From Pseudomonas brassicacearum subsp. brassicacearum (GTDB taxonomy: Bacteria > Pseudomonadota > Gammaproteobacteria > Pseudomonadales > Pseudomonadaceae), in contig NZ_VZPJ01000007.1 in assembly GCF_008801605.1 (NCBI RefSeq), forward strand, positions 124,001-188,000: 64,000 nt of DNA, given 5' to 3'. Positions within the stretch are counted from its first letter, which is position 1. Every line of letters starts with the position of its first letter. The notes below the pieces were generated by a model. That model saw nothing but the letters and a program-made list of their open reading frames with translations. It ran no database searches and was not told the origin of the DNA. The translations under genes were made by a program, and so were the position numbers. This document shows, in pieces, positions 60,930 to 64,000 of the stretch.

Positions 60930-63098
60930 CTAGAAACTGTACTTGGCGGTCAGCATCATATTGCGAGGGTTGCCGTAGGAGTCACCGCCATAGCTCACGG
61001 AGTTGGCGATGGTCGAGTAGTACCTGCGGTCGAAGATGTTGTTGGCGTTGACCTGCAAGTCCAGGTTCTGGCTGACCCGGTAGCCGGCCATCAGGTCGGT
61101 GATCGCGTAGCTGCCCTGTTCGAGGCGGTATTTGCTGCCATCAGCCAGCAGGATGTCGTTGTACATGCGGCTCTGCCAGGAGACGTTGCCGCCCACGCGC
61201 AGTTTTTCCAGCGGGCCCTGGAAGTGGTAGCTGGTGGTCAGCTTGAACAGATGCTCCGGCGTGTCGGTGTCGAACTGTTTGTTTACGTTCTGCGGGTTGG
61301 CGGCATCCTTGATGGTGTGTGTTCGTGCGTAGGTGTAGCCACCGCCGACTTGCCAGTTTTCGGTCAAGGCGCCTTGCAGTTCGAAGTCGATACCCTGGCT
61401 GCGAATCTCGCCGGAGGCTTCGTAGCAGGTTGCCTGTGGGCAGTTTGCTGTAAACAGTTGCACGGCGCGGTTTTCCTGGTCGACGCGGAACAGCGCCACG
61501 CTCGCATTCAGCGCGCCATCAAAATATTCGCCCTTGATGCCGACCTCGTAGTTCTTGCCGACGATCGGCTTGACCGGGCTACCGGAAGTATCCTTGGAGC
61601 TCTGCGGCGTGAAGATATCGCTGTAGCTGACGTAGACTGAGTGATGCTCGTCCAGGTCGTAGATCAAGCCGGCGTAACGGGTGAGGTTACGGGTGACCTT
61701 GTAGTCGCCATCGCCATCCCGGTTATCGTAGTCGTACCAGTCCAGGCGCCCGCCGAGGATCAGCTTCAACGGGTCGGCCAGGCTCAGGCGTGTGGTGAGG
61801 TAGACGCCATCCTGAGTGGTCACTTCGCGCTGGTTGTTGGTGTGGACGAAGTCCGGTTTACCCGCATTGAACGGCCAGTTGGTGTCGTACGGGCTGTAGT
61901 TGTGGGTGGTCATGTCGTAGATGCGCTTGCTGGCGCCCACCACCAGTTCATGGCTGCGTCCGAACGCCTCGAAGGGCCCGCTGGCGAATGCGTCTACTCC
62001 GGCCTGGTTTTCATCGAAGTCGGCCTGGTAGACCGTGCGGGCCAGTGTGTTGTTGACCCAGCGCGATTGGTAAGAGCCGGAGAACAACGCGTTCTGTTCG
62101 GAGTAGTTGGCGTTGACCTGAACGTTCCAGTCGTTGGCCAGGCGATGACGGACTTCGGCGAATACGGTGTTGATCTCCTGATCCTTGTTCTCCCAATCCG
62201 TCCCCGGATTGTAGGAACGTGGCAGGTCCAGATGATGGCCGTCCTGGCCGATCATCGAAGAGCCCCAGAAGTAATTGGTCTTGTCCTTCTGATGGGAAAA
62301 TCCCAGGGTCAGGGTGGTGTCTTCGCTCAGGTCCGCTTCGGTGACGGCATAGAACAGGCCGTGGTCCTCCTCGACATTGTCGATGAAGCTGTTGGCGGCC
62401 TGGTTAGAGGTCACGACCCGGCCGCGCAGCGTGCCACTGTCGTTGAGCGGGCTGGAGGCATCGACCTCGCCGCGGTAGTTGTCCCAGCTGCCGGCCGCAC
62501 CGGTCAGGGTGACTTTCTGCTCGGCCAATGGCCGCTTGCGGATCAGGTTGATGGCGGCCGAAGGGTTGCCTGCACCTGTCACCAGGCCGGTGGCACCGCG
62601 CACCACCTCGACTCGATCGAACATGGCCAAGTTAGGCTGGGCGCCAACGTTAACGCCGTTGTAGCCACTCGGGATGCCGTCATACATCAAGTTGTCGATT
62701 TCAAAACCGCGTGCCTTGTAGATCTGCCGACCAGGACCAGAGGAAAAGTCCAGGAACAAACCGGGCGTCGCCTTGACCACGTCGTTGATGTCGGTCATCA
62801 CCTGGTCATCCATGCGCTGGCGCGTAATGACGGTGACGGCTTGTGGGGTTTCACGCATCGTCAGCGGGAGTTTGGTCGCGGTCGACATCGCGCCGGTGGT
62901 GTAGGACTCGGTGCCTTCCGTGGTACTCCCCAGTTGGCCGCTCCCGGAGACCTCGGTTGCGTCTAGTTCCAGGGTGGCGGGTGGGGTGGTGCTGTTGTCA
63001 TCGGCAAAGGCTGGGGCGAGGGTGGCCATGCAAATTGCCATGGCCAGAAGATTGCGGGCAGGGGTGAAGTGACGTGGCGGGGTGGCACAAGTCGACAT
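60930..63098 (-). CDS. TonB-dependent siderophore receptor (FpvA/FoxA-like, no STN domain)
   Basis: 722-aa outer-membrane receptor. Signal peptide (LLAMAICMATLAPAFA), then the plug domain (TMRETPQAVTVITRQRMDDQV, VVKATPGLFLDF, RGFEIDNLMYDGIP, VEVVRGATGLVTGAGNPSAAINLIRKRP) and a 22-strand barrel ending in the aromatic C-terminus KYSF. The TonB box may be the short region around residues 45-50 (LDATEVSG). The plug directly follows the mature N-terminus, so there is no signalling domain and no cognate sigma factor is expected. A Fur-like box precedes it. Siderophore unknown. Confidence 0.94.
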   Translation of the reverse strand: MSTCATPPRHFTPARNLLAMAICMATLAPAFADDNSTTPPATLELDATEVSGSGQLGSTTEGTESYTTGAMSTATKLPLTMRETPQAVTVITRQRMDDQVMTDINDVVKATPGLFLDFSSGPGRQIYKARGFEIDNLMYDGIPSGYNGVNVGAQPNLAMFDRVEVVRGATGLVTGAGNPSAAINLIRKRPLAEQKVTLTGAAGSWDNYRGEVDASSPLNDSGTLRGRVVTSNQAANSFIDNVEEDHGLFYAVTEADLSEDTTLTLGFSHQKDKTNYFWGSSMIGQDGHHLDLPRSYNPGTDWENKDQEINTVFAEVRHRLANDWNVQVNANYSEQNALFSGSYQSRWVNNTLARTVYQADFDENQAGVDAFASGPFEAFGRSHELVVGASKRIYDMTTHNYSPYDTNWPFNAGKPDFVHTNNQREVTTQDGVYLTTRLSLADPLKLILGGRLDWYDYDNRDGDGDYKVTRNLTRYAGLIYDLDEHHSVYVSYSDIFTPQSSKDTSGSPVKPIVGKNYEVGIKGEYFDGALNASVALFRVDQENRAVQLFTANCPQATCYEASGEIRSQGIDFELQGALTENWQVGGGYTYARTHTIKDAANPQNVNKQFDTDTPEHLFKLTTSYHFQGPLEKLRVGGNVSWQSRMYNDILLADGSKYRLEQGSYAITDLMAGYRVSQNLDLQVNANNIFDRRYYSTIANSVSYGGDSYGNPRNMMLTAKYSF

Positions 63099-63125
63099 GG
63101 ATAGATCCTTAGATGCTAATGCTTG

Positions 63126-63143
63126 TGAGAGTAATTTGCATTA
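63126..63143. promoter_or_regulatory. Putative Fur box upstream of the TonB receptor
   Basis: TGAGAGTAATTTGCATTA; on the coding strand TAATGCAAATTACTCTCA, which fits the Pseudomonas Fur pattern (AATGnnAATnATTnTC with a few mismatches), 28 bases before the receptor start. Suggests induction under iron limitation. Confidence 0.65.
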
Positions 63144-63263
63144 AGTATCACAGGATTCATCTAAGCGATAAAGTTTGTTGCGGTTGGAGTAGGCGGTGCG
63201 CAGGGTGCACCGCCACCGTACAGTCATCCACGATGGCCGTCGTACCCCGCACAAACTTGAAGG

Positions 63264-63638
63264 CTAGTTGCCCCGGCCACCACCAAACGACCATTCATCG
63301 CTGGCCGTAGTGGTGATCACCACCATTACATCCTCCGCGTCGAGACCTGGAGCTCGCGTCAGTTTCTCGACCAGGTCGCGGTAGAAACGCTGTTTCGTCT
63401 CGACGCTTCGAGGGCGGCCAGCGGTAATCGTGATCAGCACAAAGTCATGGCTACGCGGCCCACCCAGGTAGTCGGGATCAAATATCAACTCGCCCACTTC
63501 ATGTTGGTGGATGACCTGGAAGCGATCGGTCTTCGGCACCTCGAAGCTATCAACCAAGGCGTCGTGCAGCCCTTGGGACAATGCTTGTAGATACTCGGCC
63601 GACTTCCCCCGGTGCAGTGAAATACGTGAAAACGGCAT
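63264..63638 (-). CDS. Tautomerase family protein
   Basis: 124-aa protein. Starting at ATG 63638 places Pro as residue 2 (MPFSRISLHRG), the catalytic base of the 4-oxalocrotonate tautomerase superfamily after Met removal. An earlier start would bury it. Central FVLITITAGRPRSVETKQRFYRDLVEKL matches the MSAD/tautomerase_2 group. It is divergent from the LysR gene at 63747, which probably controls it. Substrate unknown. Confidence 0.9.
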   Translation of the reverse strand: MPFSRISLHRGKSAEYLQALSQGLHDALVDSFEVPKTDRFQVIHQHEVGELIFDPDYLGGPRSHDFVLITITAGRPRSVETKQRFYRDLVEKLTRAPGLDAEDVMVVITTTASDEWSFGGGRGN

Positions 63639-63746
63639 AACAGTTATTCCCATGGCTAAAGCGACAGGGGGGAAAACTATCAAGTCGCGATAGTTCCGAA
63701 TATCAGATTTAATAGAGGTGATCATCCCAAATTAGTGGACTATTCA

Positions 63747-64000
63747 ATGCGCCGTCCGACCTTCGATCTTGATGTATTGCGTACTTTCGTCACCGGCGTG
63801 GAGTTCAACAGCTTTGCCAAAGCGGCGGATCGTCTCGGTCGATCGACTTCTGCCGTGAGCGCTCAATTGAAGAAACTTGAGGAGCAGATCGGTACTCCGG
63901 TACTGGCCAAATCCGGTCGAGGGTTAGTCTTGACGCCCGCAGGTGAATCACTGCTCAGTCATGCCCGTCGGTTGCTGGAACTGAACGACGGCATTTTCCA
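63747..64000 (+). CDS. LysR-family regulator, 5' part; continues beyond the window
   Basis: 84 codons are visible: MRRPTFDLDVLRTFVTGVEF, then the HTH (NSFAKAADRLGRSTSAVSAQLKKLE) and GRGLVLTPAGESLL, the standard LysR DNA-binding domain with linker helix. It is divergent from the tautomerase gene over 108 bases, making that gene its likely target. The effector domain lies outside the window. Confidence 0.93.
   Translation, partial: MRRPTFDLDVLRTFVTGVEFNSFAKAADRLGRSTSAVSAQLKKLEEQIGTPVLAKSGRGLVLTPAGESLLSHARRLLELNDGIF

Noticed and set aside
60855-62966. Plus-strand open frames opposite the TonB receptor
   Set aside because: Antisense shadow; the minus strand encodes an unambiguous receptor with signal peptide, plug and C-terminal aromatic residue.

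Overview
This is a high-GC, gene-dense stretch of a Pseudomonas chromosome, most likely from the P. fluorescens complex. That is inferred from the gene families (TAXI-TRAP transporter, intracellular PL7 alginate lyase, MlaA, CPA2 antiporter with KefF-like partner) and from many copies of the fluorescens-type REP motif built on GTGGGAGC..GCTTGCTCGCGAT. Both ends cut through genes: a TRAP permease on the left and a LysR regulator on the right.

Layout. 1-8.2 kb: TRAP transporter (fused permease and TAXI binding protein); a LacI regulator divergent from a sugar-type operon (Gfo/Idh/MocA oxidoreductase, xylose-isomerase-like epimerase, then a nucleoside/sugar MFS permease), with a perfect palindromic LacI operator between them; then a PL7 lyase. 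8.4-17 kb: small lipoprotein, L-lactate permease, RidA protein, NmrA-type reductase, divergent SRAP protein, LysR/PdxI-like aldo-keto reductase pair, MBL-fold hydrolase, GlxA-type regulator. 17-25 kb: KefB/KefF-like potassium efflux pair, an OmpR-type two-component system, MlaA, an Nramp-related transporter without the canonical metal motif, VOC protein. 25-32 kb: RidA/LysR, GFA protein, aldehyde dehydrogenase, then a DSD1-type PLP enzyme / RidA / FAD oxidoreductase operon divergent from a LysR.

32.9-47.2 kb is a long, tightly coupled catabolic operon: type II haloacid dehalogenase-like HAD, PuuB-like FAD oxidase, complete oligopeptide-type ABC transporter, a three-subunit (gamma, alpha, beta) opine-oxidase / hydroxyproline-dehydrogenase-like enzyme, an M20 deacylase, then a succinate-semialdehyde-type dehydrogenase and a tartrate/D-malate-type dehydrogenase, ending in a clear terminator. 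With GabT, GhrA, a cupin, a GNAT, a HAD and an Lrp regulator at 48-53.8 kb, the picture is import and oxidative dismantling of an N-substituted amino acid, opine or polyamine-type compound that feeds semialdehyde/GABA metabolism. The exact substrate cannot be read from sequence. Between the two blocks lies a six-copy, 137-bp-period tandem array of REP pairs.

54-58.4 kb carries an exported alpha/beta hydrolase, a glyoxalase-like protein, a zinc-ribbon membrane protein, an unknown protein, a family-3 solute-binding protein and a thioesterase. 58.4-60.4 kb is the most unusual part: an AT-richer cassette, bounded by two copies of a 16-17 bp motif, holding kptA (RNA 2'-phosphotransferase), a divergently transcribed tRNA-like RNA with perfect acceptor, D, anticodon, variable and T stems but a 31-nt anticodon loop capped by a UUCG tetraloop, and 14 nt downstream an uncharacterised protein with a HEPN-type R-x4-H motif. 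A near-consensus sigma-70 promoter starts the transcript at the tRNA 5' end. I propose this as a candidate tRNA-damage/repair or defence module. 60.5-64 kb closes with a small exported charged protein, a Fur-boxed TonB siderophore receptor, a tautomerase and a divergent LysR regulator.
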